A stretch of DNA of 64,000 bases from Mercurialis annua (Eukaryota; Streptophyta; Magnoliopsida; Malpighiales; Euphorbiaceae), in assembly GCF_937616625.2 (NCBI RefSeq), contig NC_065572.1:55043653-55107652 (forward strand), written 5' to 3'. Below, one piece after another: positions 1-10,304 of the stretch. Each line of letters begins with the position of its first letter. Position 1 is the stretch's first letter. The notes beneath the pieces were generated by a model. The model was not told the origin of the DNA. It was given only the letters and a program-made list of their open reading frames with translations, and did not search any database. Position numbers and translations under genes: made by a program.

Positions 1-661
1 GATACATCCACTTTTCGATACATCTCAATATCATATTTATTGATAATATTTTAATTATAATAAATATGATACTGATTAATTGTTTGTTATATTTATTTTA
101 TAAATAAGTTTATATAAGCATTTTTCGATTCTATTCCTAATGGTCGAGTCCTTCGAGCATGTATCTTTTTCTTATGAACCTCGAACGGTTTCACCGCATT
201 TTATATGGTACGTATTGATTAATTAGATTAATAATCAGTATTTTGAGTTAAATTATATATTCGGTAGCTTTGTCGCTACATTTGATAAATTAAATAGATC
301 TTATAAAACAAATTTGAGTCACGAGGGGCTAGCAAACTTGAAACTTATTTGTCAAAAGGTTAATGGTATGCATTAATGCTAGCTAGAAAGCTATAAAATC
401 AAGTAACATGGAAACAAACAGATTATAGATGCTTGTACTATACTTCACATGGTTCTGTTTTTATTAAATTTTCTAGAAAGAAGTTCATATGGTTTTGATT
501 GGTTATCGAGATAATCACAATCAATGGGAGAATCATAGATTTTATTTAATTAAATAAAGTGATTTTTTTTGTCGAACTATAATTTTTCAATATTTTTTAG
601 ATTAAATAAAATATTTTATAGAATGAACAACATGTTGTTTGGATTTTATTTTTACTTTTTA
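1..661. other. AT-rich non-coding DNA
   Basis: No coding potential, paired repeats or RNA gene recognised. The sequence is strongly AT-rich with scattered short homopolymers. The last 9 bases (653-661) are the left target duplication of the next element. Confidence 0.5.
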
Positions 662-969
662 GGGTTAATGTCAAAAAAATCACGAATTTTACACGTTTTC
701 TCATTTTAATCACGCAGTTTAAAATTTCTCATTTTCATGCACGAACTATCACTTTTTTCCAAATTCATGCACGGCGCCGAGATGACACTCATTTATTGAT
801 GTAAAATGACCTTCACCTCAGCGAATTACACCAATGGAGTCGTGGGAGCTCAACACCATGCATGAATTTGAGAAAAAGTGGTAGTTCATGCATGAAAATG
901 AGAAAATTTAAACTACGTGATTAAAATGAGAAAATGTGTAAAGTTGGTGAATTTTTATGACATTAACCC
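662..969. mobile_element. Mutator-like inverted-repeat MITE (308 bp)
   Basis: Both ends are inverted copies of GGGTTAATGTCA, and the inverted similarity runs far inwards so the element is close to one large palindrome. It is flanked by 9-bp direct repeats, TACTTTTTA at 653-661 and TACTTCTTA at 970-978 (8 of 9 match). A 9-bp duplication is the hallmark of Mutator-like transposition. No protein is encoded, so it is non-autonomous. A close relative lies at 39193-39493 inside a LINE, and a half copy at about 14792-14868. Confidence 0.75.
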
Positions 970-1043
970 TACTTCTTATATTAAACGATATGTATTTTGA
1001 CTCAAATTTTTCTGAAAATTTTATTTAATCTTCTTTAAAATAA

Positions 1044-1343
1044 GATTTAATTGCACCAAAAATCATTAATTTTCGCGTGTGTTTGGTATTCAATATAATT
1101 AATTTCTTGACATATTTAACATTAACTTTAATTTTTTGAAATATTTGTCCATATCTGCGTGTTTTTTTTGAAAAATTGTGCCAGTTTGGATGCAAAATCG
1201 TTTTATACTAAAACGGCGTCTTTTTCATCAAAAACGGTCCAATGGACAAATATGCCAAAAAAAGAAAATGTTAAATATGCCAAAAAAAGATAATATTAAA
1301 TACCAAAAACACGCAAAAGTTTGTGACTTTTGGTGCAATTAAG
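1044..1343. mobile_element. Inverted-repeat MITE (about 300 bp)
   Basis: The left part has TTTAATTGCACCAAAAATCA and the right part its near complement TGACTTTTGGTGCAATTAA; further inward GCGTGTGTTTGGTATT pairs with AATACCAAAAACACGC. The flanks share CTTTAAAATAA at 1033-1043 and 1344-1354, giving a target duplication of about 9-11 bp. The exact ends are uncertain by a few bases. Probably Mutator-type; non-coding. Confidence 0.65.
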
Positions 1344-1354
1344 CTTTAAAATAA

Positions 1355-2252
1355 TTATTTGGTACTCGTCGATTTTAATATCTAAAACCGGGATGCGAAG
1401 ACCTTCCCACCTTGCTCCATCTGAATTCCGTCTCTAATTATAACTACAATGTAAATACAAAATTTTATTATATTATAAATACATGGGTATAATAAAATCA
1501 AATCGATTTCAGATTTGCAGACACAGAGAATTTTAAATATAATTTAAATCACTAGATCCAAAATATTAATATAAATTCAAATTAAAAAATAGTACTTTAC
1601 TAATTAAAATAAAAAATTAGTAATAACGTTTGTTAAAATTACATCTTTTTTTAAATCAAGTTCAGGTTGGATATCTACTTATAAAATTTATATAAAATTT
1701 TTACATTCACTTTTTATTATATATCATCCACGAGATCAATTATATATCTGACTCATCTGCGTCCAAAAATTTGAATTAATTCAGATAGATATTTCATTTA
1801 AAAATTAAGACATCTCTAACGGTACTTTTTATAATAAAGAGCTTTTCTTAATAAAATAGAGAGAATTTTAGTATAAAGAGTGTGATTTTTAATCTTATTT
1901 CAATAGCCTTTCTAATATATAATATTAAGTTTAAATTTAAATTTATAAATATTAAAAAATATTCATCTATCAATTTTTAAGTTTCAATTTATTTTTTCAA
2001 TTATTTTTAAAATGATAAAAGGGGTTAATATTATATTTTTAAGAGAAAAAAATAATTAAATTATTTTAGAATTTGAAATGATAAGATATGTAATAGAGAG
2101 TGAATTTGACTTTCTACATGTGGAGAGTTAAATTCACTACTCTAAATTTAAATTATAAAGAGTTTTTGGACCCATAATTTTTTTATCATACTCTTTAAAA
2201 TAAAGATTTTGGTATTTTTAAAGAGTGGATTGGAGATTCTACACCATTAGAG
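1355..2252. other. Non-coding DNA with a possible inverted-repeat element at about 1812-2250
   Basis: Mostly AT-rich DNA without coding signal. About 1812-2250 begins with CATCTCTAACGGTAC and ends with a diverged complement (CACCATTAGAGA), and the inner parts pair roughly around the motif AAAGAGT. This suggests an old inverted-repeat element, but I could not define a target duplication. Confidence 0.3.
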
Positions 2253-2694
2253 AACTGCTATTTTTTCGTCGCTAAAATATGCCACAATAATTGTTTAGTG
2301 ACGGAAAGCGTTTATTGCCAACTTCTCCGTCAATAAACGTTGTGACGAAAAATCTTGTTTGTTGCTAATTTAGCGACGGACGAGATATCAAATTTTCAAT
2401 AATATGAACAATTATTTAGCGACAGATTAACGATGGCAAATTAGCGATTAACATAAAAAAAATTGTAAGTATTTTAGAAATTTTTGCAAGAAACTGTAAC
2501 AAGCGTTTGTAAATTATGGATGTGCGAGGAATGGATTCCAAATTTGTGTAGAACTTGACTTCGTAACAAGAATTTGGGACTTGATTGACCTTATAACAAG
2601 TATTCAAAAAATTTGCTGAGTAAACTTCAAATAGATTGAATTCAACTGTAAACGTGTTTATAAATTGAAAAAAAAAAATGAAAATAAATGTTTG

Positions 2695-3711
2695 TAAGGG
2701 TGAGCTCGGTTCGGTTCGGTTCGGTGTGCCAACTCCCAGAACCGAAGTAAACCACCCCTATAAATTAAAAACCAAAACACCCTACTTTGGTTTGCGGTTA
2801 TTTCGGTTCGGTTAACCGAATTTTTGGTTTTTTCCGATTTGGTTCGGCCGGTTCTCACTTAAAAAAATTAAATTTCTAGAAATTTAAAAATATTCTGTTT
2901 AAAATTTTATAACAAAATTTAAAACAAACCTTCAATATGAAAAGTTTAAACCTTGAATTTCTAACAATTTCTAACAAAAATATTAGCAGTATAACAAAAT
3001 TTAAAACATTCATCTCCATTTATTTGCTTAATTCCATGCAAACTTAACACTGATCAAATAAAAAAAGAAAACTAAATCAACAACACATATACCACCGAAA
3101 GAAAAAAAAAGAAAATTAGTCCATTAATCTTCCCATCTCGATACCTTCTGCAAACTTATTATTACCATTTAACAAAATCCAAATACAATAATCAGATTTA
3201 GAAATCGAAACATGTGGGAGTTGCTGACCGCATAATCTGAAACCGGTGGCGACGGTGAAAAAGTCAGAACAAATGAGTTTGCGGCGTTGAATCGGAGAGT
3301 GACCACGGCGTTGAATCGGAGAGTGACCGCAAAATGACTATAGAAACAAACATGAGAGGGAAATAGTCTTTAGGGTTAAGGATGTGAGAGATAAGAGAAA
3401 CAAATTGAGAGAAAATTAGGAGAGGAGCAGAAATTAGGAAAAGATTGGAGTGGGTGAGTGGCGGCTGGTTAGAAATTAGGGTTATTAGTTTTAGAAGGGT
3501 ATTTATATTGTGTTGCATAAATCAGTAAAACTACGTCGTTTTACAACTTCGGTTTTTCGGTTCGGTGAACCGAGCCTAATATCCAAATCAAAACCGAAAA
3601 CCGTGATTTTTAATATCTTTAAACCAAATTACTCCATATTAACCATGTTAACCACTCCATATTTATTTTTGGTTCGGTTTTTCGATTTAGTTCGGTTTTT
3701 GCACACCCCTA
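2695..3711. mobile_element. hAT-like non-autonomous element (about 1.0 kb)
   Basis: The left end starts TAAGGGTGAGCTCGG followed by runs of GGTTCGGTTCGG. The right end finishes with CGGTTTTTGCACACCCCTA, whose complement starts TAGGGGTGTGCAAAAACCG. Flanking 8-mers AATGTTTG (2687-2694) and AGTGTTTG (3712-3719) match at 7 of 8, the duplication size of hAT elements. The GGTTCGG-rich subterminal DNA is typical of a common plant non-autonomous family. Short open frames inside have no recognisable product. It sits directly against the Tat-1 LTR. Confidence 0.6.
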
Positions 3712-4393
3712 AGTGTTTGAGTGTGTGTTTTGCCTCTATACGTGTTTTTGGAATGTTTAATCGGGGGTCTACAATGAGAAGGTGTTACTCTATTTATAGG
3801 CTATGAAAGCGGTTGAAAAACCTCTTTGAAAACCTGTTCATTACTCCAAAGCTTCTTCAAGTACAATTTTGTGCCTTTTCGCCCATGTTATGGAGCATAT
3901 AAGTTGTTGTAACTCCTCTTTTCATATAGCATAATTGTTTTCATGTATGTACCATGTGTTACATCCACATTCTTATAAATACGGTTATCTATTAATACAC
4001 ACACTTCTTGATGGATTTGAAACTTCCAAAAATTGCTTTTGCTTGTTTTTAGGTTCAAGGCAACTTCTTGTCTATTTCTTCTGTTTTTTTCAATGGCTCT
4101 AACCTCTATTGTATTTGTAAAAACCTATAGCATTAGAAACCATAAGACATATACGAGATGAGCAAGTTCTTTGGTGTGGAGGATAGTTGTGCAAGGTATT
4201 TCACCTCTAAAAATAACTTGTTAGCCTCTTGAAATATAACTTCTAAATTCTTCTTAATTGCCACGCTCTGCTGCACTATTTTAACGACAACCTCTTGAGC
4301 TAGGATTTTGTTTCTTCATGATTTTTTAATATTTTATGGGCTCTGTAGGCTTGTTGGCATAGGCCTTACTAAAATCCAAATATGGGTCTAACA
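3712..4393 (-). repeat. 3' LTR of decayed Tat-like element Tat-1 (partial)
   Basis: On the minus strand a run of ten G and the bases CAAT are followed by TGTTAGACCC, the expected polypurine tract and LTR start; so the LTR begins at 4393 and runs leftwards. A minus-strand TATA box, CCTATAAATAGAG, lies near 3793-3805. The LTR's other end is not identifiable because the hAT-like element adjoins it. No full partner LTR was recognised. Confidence 0.5.
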
Positions 4394-4407
4394 ATTGCCC
4401 CCCCCCC
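4394..4407 (-). other. Polypurine tract of Tat-1
   Basis: Ten consecutive C on the plus strand (ten G on minus) directly before the TG start of the LTR at 4393. This is the plus-strand priming site expected for a minus-oriented LTR retrotransposon. Confidence 0.6.
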
Positions 4408-4499
4408 GCATAATTTTGGTTTGAACTAACCATAATTATGTGCTAAGGTTTAAAATCCATCCAAAAACATCAACAGCCGCTTTCGTTAATTGTTAGAAA

Positions 4500-5150
4500 A
4501 GCATCTAGAATGAACATGACAGCTCTATTAATGGCTCAAAATCCAGTAAGCTTCACATTGGAAAGTTCACTTTAGAAATGTTAAACCTCTTCACATTTTC
4601 CAATTTATAAAAAATGACCAAAAACGCCAACCTCTTGAGCATTTTTCATGTGCATGAACTGTAAACAACGTGAAAATCACCATATGCAGAGTATGACAGA
4701 CCTTCTAATGTCTCAAAATCCATTAAATCTCATATTAAAAGTTCTCTTGATCCAAAATAGCCAAATTTCTTCACTTTGTTATATTTTGCGAAAATGGCTT
4801 AGAAAAAAACCATCTTGGCACTTTTCACGTGCATGATTTGATAAAAATGTGAAAATCACTTGATCAGGAATATAACAACCATTTTAATGGCTCCTGATCC
4901 ATTAAATCTCATACTATAATGTTCATTTGATCCATAAGAACCAACCTTCTTCGTTTTGTTGTTTTTATGGAAAATGGCTATGAAAACAGCCATTAAACTA
5001 GGAGCATCTTCTTAAATTAATGGATACATGAAGAAGAATGAACATAGTACTCTTAATGTATTAACAACCATTAATCTCCATGTTGTGAAGTTTATTAGGT
5101 ATAGAAGTGATAAACCTCCATATTCTTTAGCAATTTAAGAAAAATGGCTA
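4500..5150 (-). repeat. Tandem array of a unit of about 179 bp in Tat-1
   Basis: Diverged direct repeats recur about every 179 bp. Landmarks are CATGTGCATGAACTG (near 4646) and CACGTGCATGATTTG (near 4825), each followed by CGTGAAAATCAC or TGTGAAAATCAC. Another recurring block, TAATGGCTCAAAATCC, is followed about 40 bases later by AGTTC. I count three clear copies and a weaker fourth. The array lies between the truncated pol and the 3' LTR, the same place as the 45-bp array in Tat-3 and the 30-bp array in Tat-2. Confidence 0.6.
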
Positions 5151-6225
5151 AGGAAGCCAATACCCATTTGGGGTTGTGGACTTCTCTGATGAATCCAGCT
5201 TTCATTAATTTTTATACTTCAGCCGCTATTATCTTCTCTTTTTCTTCTGAAAATTTCCTCTTCTTTTGCTTCATATGTGCCTTCCCTTCGGCTATATTTA
5301 GTTCGTGGGTGATGATATGTGGATCAATCCGGAAAATTTCTAAAGCTCTTGAGGCGAACATTCTCGCATCCCTTGTTAGGAATGCTTCAATTTCTTCCTT
5401 CATCTTCGGCTCTATGCCGACCCTTAGAACCATTATTTTCTCTTTGCCTAATTCCAATTTTAGCATATAGCCTTTAGGTTCACAATCATTCTCTTCAATA
5501 TCATGATTTAGGATTTCTTCGATTAGCATCAGTTTGAAGGATTTCTTTACAGATCCGTCGTAGCATGTTTTGGCTTTCTCCTGGTCTTCTCTTATTGTGA
5601 TGATTCCTCTTTCAATTGAGATTTTCATGGTTAGTTCCTTTATGCTGGTCACAGCTGTCGAATCGTGTAGACAATGCATGATGGAATTGTATGGGAAGCC
5701 GATATCGACTATGTTAAATAGTGTGTCGGTTTGTTTGTCTTTCCTTTCCCTTCCAATTTTTACAGCCAGGGTGATTATACCCAAGGGGCTTATGGACGGT
5801 CCTCCGAATCCTATGAGTGGGATTGTGATTTGTTTCAACTCTACTATCGTTCTCATGATGTCTTTGTAGGCTTTCTTTGTTATTAAGTTTATAGGGCTTT
5901 CTTCGTCTATTAAGATTCTTTCTACATTGCAGTGTTTAATGATCATCATTACTACCAATGCGTTGTTGTGTAGGCCATTAATTCGTCCGAAATCTTGTCA
6001 TTGCATGTAAAAGGGATTCTCTCATATCTGGTGTCTTCTTTTGATACCTCTTTTTTATGATGATAGCTTCTCTTCCCACCGTTCATCATACAGATTTTCC
6101 TAGACGGTGATCCCTTAATTTCTTCTTGATCTTTTTGCTTCTTTTCTTTCTAAAAGGTTTCTTTAAGGAGGTCTTGATCTTTCTTGTTTTTTACGTTTGC
6201 TGGATCTTCTCTTCTTTTGATGACT
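5150..6225 (-). pseudogene. Tat-1 pol fragment: protease to N-terminus of reverse transcriptase
   Basis: The minus strand has an open frame of 248 codons (5958-5212) that parallels residues 70-315 of the intact Tat-3 Pol. It keeps the protease-like DEESPINLITKKAY (Tat-3 has DEGSSVNLITKQAY), the block PLIGFGG, and the pre-RT block PHIITHELNI. Past its stop, translation resumes as KLMKAGFIREVHNPKWVLA, the first strand of reverse transcriptase, and then ends abruptly at the tandem array. The remaining RT, RNase H and integrase are deleted. Upstream (to 6225) lies basic, broken gag-pol linker sequence. The protease has E in place of G after the catalytic D. Clearly non-functional. Confidence 0.8.
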
Positions 6226-6230
6226 ATTAG

Positions 6231-6507
6231 TGATGGATCCGGATGTTGGACGTGCGTCTTCGATCTTCCAAGGCAGAAAATAGAGAGAGAATCGGCTACG
6301 GAGGGTCTCCAAACCTCGTGACCGCTCCGAAACTCTAGTCAGTTGGTTGTTTTATAATTTGAATACAGGTTTTTTAGAATTGGTCGTACCTCCGGGCGTA
6401 TGGGTTCGTGTCCTATTTATAGTGTTTTCAATATGTCTGCTTTCTCTTGGCCGATGTGGGATTCTCTTGTGCTCCCTTTACTATCTCATTTTATGCTTAT
6501 TCCATCA
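6231..6507. mobile_element. Solo LTR (277 bp) in Tat-1
   Basis: The segment starts TGATGG and ends CCATCA, perfect inverted ends with the TG...CA of an LTR. It is flanked by perfect 5-bp repeats ATTAG (6226-6230 and 6508-6512). A TATA-like CTATAAATAGG on the minus strand (6411-6421) hints at minus orientation. Its right end, GATGTGGG...GCTTATTCCATCA, is shared with the shorter solo LTR at 38436-38648. No internal region remains, so it arose by LTR-LTR recombination or belongs to a small TRIM/SMART-type family. Confidence 0.8.
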
Positions 6508-6512
6508 ATTAG

Positions 6513-7263
6513 ATTTGAATTATTTTCTCCCGTCTGTCGTTTATTGATATTCATCCTTTATATGTATTTGTTTGGTTCAAAAAAGCTTCGCCTTTTTGAA
6601 GTTTTTTCAAACTTTTCCCACATAAGGCACCAATTCATGGAGTCTGTCTTCTCAACGGGCGTTGACTTGAAAAACAGATGTTAGATTGCTGATCGAACGG
6701 TGGTTGTCTGATGAGCACTCCGATGCTTAAGTCATTATTGAGCTTAAGATAGTATTAATTTGTAACTGTTCTATTTTGTGTGTGTAGGGATATCTCAAGT
6801 CCTTTTATAGTGAACATGGAGGAATACCTTGTAAAGTCCAAATAGAAAAGAAATTCTTATTCGTCATATGAATTCAAATAGGAAAAGGATTCCTATTTAG
6901 CATGAGTCCTATTTAGGGATGAGTCCTAGATAGGAATATTCTCTTGACTATGAATACAATCGTGAGTAAGAAAGTATCTCTTGTTCTTGTAGAAGATCTT
7001 GGTCTTCTATATACTCCTTGAATGTAGGTACAGTAGTCAACTTGTATCCGTTTTTTATATTTTGCAGAACCCATATTAGATATGTTTATCAAACCCCATA
7101 AGATACGATCGTTGCTTTTTAGGCGAATCCGTATGTATTCTACTTTAGGAAGATTCCTGTAGTATTCAATCTCCCTTAGCATCAAGACCTCTTTAATTTA
7201 TCAATATATGGTGAGTTCCGAGGTACGCCTTACGGGGCGAATTCCATAAGACTCGGTTCATAA
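6513..7263 (-). repeat. Possible LTR remnant with TATA box
   Basis: No coding sequence seen. On the minus strand CTATAAAAGG (6801-6810) is a good TATA box, followed by ACACACACAAAATAG and later by CGGAGTGCTCATCAG, a layout like a plant gypsy LTR. A relative of the word CCTATTTAG is repeated nearby (about 6880-6930). It could be the 5' LTR of Tat-1, but it does not visibly match the Tat-1 3' LTR, so its origin is open. Confidence 0.3.
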
Positions 7264-7500
7264 TACTAATTAGCGACGGATTTAAAATCTCTCTCTAACA
7301 GAATTTCCGTCGCTAAAAATGGATTTCGTCGCTAAAAATAGCAGTCCATAAGCAATTAGTTCACCCGAGAGTAACTCAACTACGGCGAAATTTTATTTCA
7401 CTTTTAGCGACAGATTGTGGAATCCGTAGCTAAAAGTAATATATTTAGCGACGGATTATCCCATCTGTCGCTAAATGATTACTTTTAGCGACAGATTCCA
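7264..7500. repeat. Cluster of AGCGACGG / CCGTCGCT subterminal repeats
   Basis: At least seven copies or near copies of AGCGACGG in both orientations occur in 240 bp, for example TTAGCGACGGATTT, CCGTCGCTAAAA and TTTAGCGACAGATT. A similar cluster lies at 2260-2440 in opposite overall orientation. These look like transposase-binding subterminal repeats of a CACTA-like transposon. Confidence 0.5.
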
Positions 7501-7880
7501 CAATCAGCCGCTTAAAGTATTATTTTTATAAAATAAATATTTATTAAAAAAATATTTATTAAAAAATTAAAAAAATAATTATTTATCAAAAAATAATTAT
7601 TTATTAAAGAAGTTAAAGTGGATTTATTTAATCTCTAAAAACAGATTTAAAAGCCGGATACACGTTTATCCCATCCGTCGCTAAATTATTACTTTTAGCG
7701 ACAAATTCCATTCGCTTGAAGTATTATTTATATAAAAAAATTATCTATTAAAAAATTATCTATTAAAAAATTATTTATTACAAAATAATTATTTATTAAA
7801 AAAATAATTATTTATTAAAAAAGTTAAAATGGGTTTATTTAATCTCTAAAAACAAATTTAAAAGCCGGATACACGTTTTA
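7478..7880. repeat. 211-bp direct tandem duplication
   Basis: Two adjacent copies share TTACTTTTAGCGACA at their starts and AAAGCCGGATACACGTTT at their ends (CCGGATA at 7654 and again at 7865, a period of 211). Between these anchors both have AT-rich runs of TTATTTATTAAAAAA. Copies differ by scattered substitutions and length changes, so the duplication is not recent. Confidence 0.7.
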
Positions 7881-8072
7881 TTCGATGCTTTTTGGCCAAT
7901 ATAGTTTATAGGTGGATTTGTATATGTTTTTTTTGTAACATGGTTAAATAAACACAATCATTCTATTTATATATAATTCTTTTTATATTAGTTACATATG
8001 TGGAGTAAAAAAAACAAAAAACATAATCCATTGTCAGATCCTTGTATTTTAAAATTTTTGTTGTAAAGGTTC

Positions 8073-9117
8073 GGCTAATAATCACCGACGGTCCTCGACC
8101 TTTGCTCTAAACTTCCGTAAACCCCCCAACCTTTCAAAAGCTTCCCTAAACCCCCCAACCTTTATGGCGGCGCTCATTCACGGTCCTTATGGACGAAAAT
8201 ACCCCTAAGCGCCGTCTTTTTTTGGCGGCTACAATTCTAAAAAAAAAAAAAGAAAAAGACGGCGCCACGTGTCATCTGACATGTGGCAAAATATCTAAAA
8301 AAAATTGAAAAACCCAAAACACCCTTACAACTATTAAAATTTAATTAAAACAAAAATAAAAAATCAAAGCAAATCAACCCATTCAAACCACTGAATTATC
8401 GAAACCGAACCGCCACAACCGAACCCGCCTCCGGTCATCTTCTCAGATGAGAAAACGACCAAGCTCGTCGTCTTCTCACCTGAGAAGACGACCGTCTTCT
8501 CAGGGGAAGACGAGTTGCTGCTCGTCTTCTCCGGTTGTGAGAAGACGAGCTGCTGCTCGTCTTCTCCGGTTGTGAGAAGACGAGCTGCTGCTCGTCTTCT
8601 CCGTTTTTGAGAAGACGAGCAGCAGCTCGTCTTCTCCGTTTTTCAGAAGACGAGCAGCAGCTCGTCTTCTCTGAGAAGACGAGCTGCTGCTCGTCTTCTA
8701 CACATCTGTTCTTGGAGAACAGATTCAGATCTGCTCTCCAAGAGCAGATTCCGATGGGTCGGCGGCGGACGGCGGGTGGTGGTCGGCGGCGGGTGCGGTG
8801 AGTGGTTCGGGTTGGCGGGCGGATTGACCGTGGGTTGGGTTTGATTAAGTAAATTTGATTTGGTTTAATTTTTTAGGGGGTATTTTGGGTGTTTCAATTT
8901 TGTTTTGACATTAAATGACGTGTCAATTAACATGTGGCGCCACTATTTGTTTTTTTCCAAAAAAAGGACAGCCGCCAAAACCAAAAGGGTAGTTTCGTCT
9001 ATAAGGGCCGTGAATGGCGCCGCCATAAAGGTTGGGGGGTTTAGGGAAGCTTTTGAAAGGTTGGGGGGTTTACGGAAGGTGAGGGTAAAAGTCGAGGACC
9101 GTCGGTGATTATTAGCC
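8073..9117. mobile_element. Mutator-like non-autonomous element with long inverted repeats (1045 bp)
   Basis: The ends are GGCTAATAATCACCGACGG and its exact complement, and the inverted similarity continues for roughly 170 bp at each end, including duplicated blocks of AACCCCCCAACCTTT. It is flanked by perfect 9-bp repeats TAAAGGTTC (8064-8072 and 9118-9126). Length, long terminal repeats and 9-bp duplication fit a non-autonomous Mutator-like element. The interior is GC-rich and palindromic and codes for nothing recognisable, although open frames cross it. Confidence 0.85.
8440..8702. repeat. Array of GAGAAGACGAGC palindromes
   Basis: The words GAGAAGACGAGC and GCTCGTCTTCTC alternate at least five times with AGC/TGC spacers, so each neighbouring pair can form a near-perfect hairpin. 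The array is far more GC-rich than its surroundings. Translated as protein it gives arginine/serine low-complexity sequence only; I do not regard it as a gene. Confidence 0.75.
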
Positions 9118-9126
9118 TAAAGGTTC

Positions 9127-9716
9127 ATGAACTAAAATACTCCTTCATTAAATCTTTCTACTTCACTTCCATCAATCTGATTTCCTTTTACTGATGCGAG
9201 AGTTGACACCGTTAATCTCTTTTTATTTTCCATAAACATAATGCATTCTCAGATATCTTAATATTTTTTTTTTTAATTTTAGGTCCTTGTACTTTTAAAC
9301 ATGGAGATTGCATATAAAATATAATAATTATTAGTTTAATCAAATTAAAATGAAGTATACAATATTAAAAATTATATTTTAAATGGTTATGAATATAACA
9401 TATTTAAATAACAACGTCAAAATTTATATCTTTTAACAATTATTTTATTGAATATTTAATTTATTTTATTGGTATCACATCGCCAAGTCTAAGTGCTATA
9501 TACACCACAAAGGGTTCATGACATATTCATCAAAAATAAAGTGATAAACTCAACTCTTCAAAGGGAAATTCGTCAAACGTCGATTCTAAGTCGTTATGAT
9601 ACAAAGGATAAGAAGTGGAACCGTGACACCACGCGCCAGCTAGTGCCATGAAGTGAATAAGATAGTGTGATAAGCAGATAACATGTTATATGAAAATTCG
9701 AGGATGAAATTTTTAT
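9127..9716 (+). other. Non-coding DNA; right end is chromoviral internal sequence
   Basis: No open protein domain. From about 9640 the sequence ATTCGAGGATGAAATTTTT followed by a purine tract is the usual stretch between chromoviral pol and its 3' LTR (encoding no conserved domain). Whatever pol this element had is lost on the left. Confidence 0.45.
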
Positions 9717-9729
9717 AAAGGGGGAAGAA
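9717..9729 (+). other. Polypurine tract of chromovirus 1
   Basis: AAAGGGGGAAGAA immediately precedes TGTAATACC, the start of LTR A. Position and composition fit the plus-strand primer of a Del/Tekay-type element. Confidence 0.75.
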
Positions 9730-10295
9730 TGTAATACCAGTACGTTTGACATTGCCAAAGTAGGAAATCTGTCACTTCTTGATAACCCGATCTAGTAGGA
9801 TGAAGATTATCGAAATTATATATTAAAACAAGAGCCGAGTAGGTCGGTTTTAAGAATTCTAATACGGAAAATTTGGTATTAGAACTTAATTAAAAGGATA
9901 AGAATTGAGACTAAAATAAATGGTAAGAAAAGCTTTTAAAATAAAGTTTAGGTCCCAAATTGGTAAATAATAAATTAATTCTCGGGAATTGCAATTAAAA
10001 GATTATCGACGGAAAAACAAATTATGGATTAGTATTATTTATTTGGGTATAAATAATACGTACGTATTTGAGTTAAAGCGAGTAATTGACCATTTGATTA
10101 AAAGGATAATTTGAAAGAGAAATTGTTTGAATTAAAGAAGTGAGGGATCAAAGAACTATATTAGCCATAATATATAATAAGATTTATATGAAGTCATAAG
10201 AAGAAGAGAAGATCGGATAGAAAACAAAGAAAAGCTTGCGAAGATTAGGGTTCAGCTGTTCGACGTCTGAATCACGTGATTTTCGTTTCGTTCTC

Positions 10296-10304
10296 TTTAT
10301 AAAT
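10296..10304 (+). promoter_or_regulatory. TATA box of LTR A
   Basis: TTTATAAAT in otherwise mixed sequence, about 570 bp into the LTR. A start site about 30 bp downstream would place the AAAG/GTAAGA donor-like site within a very short leader. Confidence 0.45.

Larger units (their letters stand above)
2253..7346. other. Possible CACTA-like element bounded by inverted AGCGACGG ends
   Basis: The left end (2254) reads ACTGCTATTTTTTCGTCGC and the complement of the right end (to 7345) reads ACTGCTATTTTTAGCGACG. Both are followed inwards by several copies of AGCGACGG or CCGTCGCTAA, the kind of subterminal repeat seen in CACTA transposons. No transposase remains: the interior is other nested elements. 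I see no 3-bp target duplication and the terminal C of CACTG is missing, so this stays a hypothesis. Confidence 0.3.

Noticed and set aside
3264..3806. Open frames at the right end of the hAT-like element
   Set aside because: They cross the element end and LTR and have no domains.
5144..5869. Plus-strand open frames at 5144-5470 and 5570-5869
   Set aside because: They are antisense to the Tat-1 protease-RT fragment, which has clear family motifs on minus.
8440..8702. CRISPR-like array of palindromes
   Set aside because: Units are interleaved inverted words without unique spacers, inside a plant transposon; CRISPR arrays are prokaryotic.
8607..9108. Arginine-rich open frames in the 8-kb Mutator-like element
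   Set aside because: They translate palindromic GC-rich repeats and the inverted arm; low complexity, no family.
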